A stretch of DNA of 5,083 nt from Candidatus Woesearchaeota archaeon (GTDB lineage: Archaea; Nanobdellota; Nanobdellia; Woesearchaeales; GW2011-AR9). Of this stretch, positions 4,892-5,083 are shown one piece after another. The notes beneath the pieces are model-generated. The model saw only the letters and a list, made by a program, of their open reading frames with translations, was not told the DNA's origin and searched no databases. Position numbers and translations under genes: made by a program. The stretch lies in assembly GCA_016179995.1 (NCBI GenBank), contig JACPCC010000123.1, forward strand, positions 1 to 5,083. The letters run 5' to 3'. Position 1 is the stretch's first letter, and every line of letters begins with the position of its first letter.

Positions 4892-5083
4892 AGAAAAATT
4901 AAAAGGAGCGCTTTCTATTTTTTCTAAGAAAGCAGAAGAAGAAGCAGTAGAAGTTAAAACTCCCGTACAGGAAACAAAAACTCTGATTCCAGAAAATTAT
5001 CAGAAAGTAGAACTTAAAGTACATTCTAAAACAGAACCATCAACTAATGAAAAAAAAATAGATAAAAAAGTTGAGGAAAAGAA
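4875..5083 (+). CDS. ftsY: Signal recognition particle receptor FtsY, N-terminal part (cut by window edge)
   Basis: FtsY docks ribosome-SRP complexes at the membrane for co-translational insertion. Only 69 codons are visible. They begin with MFSKLKEKLKGALSIFSKKA, the basic amphipathic helix by which archaeal FtsY touches the membrane. A charged linker rich in Glu, Lys and Thr follows (about 21-69), as is usual before the NG GTPase domain, which would lie beyond the right edge. The ATG at 4875-4877 lies inside the last codons of pfdA in another frame, a 17-base overlap that suggests translational coupling. A weak Shine-Dalgarno-like AGGAAG lies at 4860-4865, nine bases before the start. No GTPase motif can be seen here, so the call rests on the N-terminal helix, the linker and the pfdA-ftsY gene order known in archaea. 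It is a confident but indirect assignment. Confidence 0.85.
   Translation, partial: MFSKLKEKLKGALSIFSKKAEEEAVEVKTPVQETKTLIPENYQKVELKVHSKTEPSTNEKKIDKKVEEK

Overview
The window looks like a stretch of a small, AT-rich archaeal genome, roughly one third G+C. The archaeal assignment rests on three things: a Taw1-type 4-demethylwyosine synthase, a prefoldin alpha subunit overlapping the start of FtsY (a gene order typical of archaea), and AT-rich TATA-like boxes with few recognisable Shine-Dalgarno sites. Several start codons lie only about 25-33 bases from a TATA-like box, which suggests leaderless or very short-leader mRNAs. The compact genes and divergent versions of core enzymes would fit a DPANN lineage such as Woesearchaeota or Pacearchaeota, but that placement is an inference.

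Layout. Positions 1-695 (minus) hold a TatD-family metal-dependent hydrolase cut by the window edge. A short AT-rich divergent promoter region (696-781) separates it from a plus-strand pair: taw1 (782-1924) and a very short family I pyrophosphatase-like gene (1981-2343). These converge on a divergent ribose-phosphate pyrophosphokinase-like gene (minus, 2356-3555), with 12 bases between the stop codons. Upstream of that gene, also on the minus strand, is a cupredoxin lipoprotein locus (3704-4170). Its signal peptide and acidic linker are in one frame and its complete blue-copper domain is in another. A 271-base intergenic region (4171-4441) with direct repeats and several TATA-like boxes separates it from the plus-strand prefoldin alpha gene (4442-4891) and the start of ftsY (4875 to the right edge).

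How the genes relate. Most of the window is core housekeeping: tRNA-Phe wyosine modification, PRPP supply, co-translational folding and membrane targeting (prefoldin and the SRP receptor), and a nuclease-type TatD enzyme. The cupredoxin is the accessory element. As an apparent surface-anchored type 1 copper protein it would shuttle electrons outside the cell, but the reading frame as given cannot make it without a frameshift. I see no CRISPR array, tRNA, rRNA, insertion sequence or defence system. The items most worth a second look are the broken cupredoxin frame, the divergent PRPP synthetase, the minimal pyrophosphatase-like protein and the repeat-bearing intergenic region.
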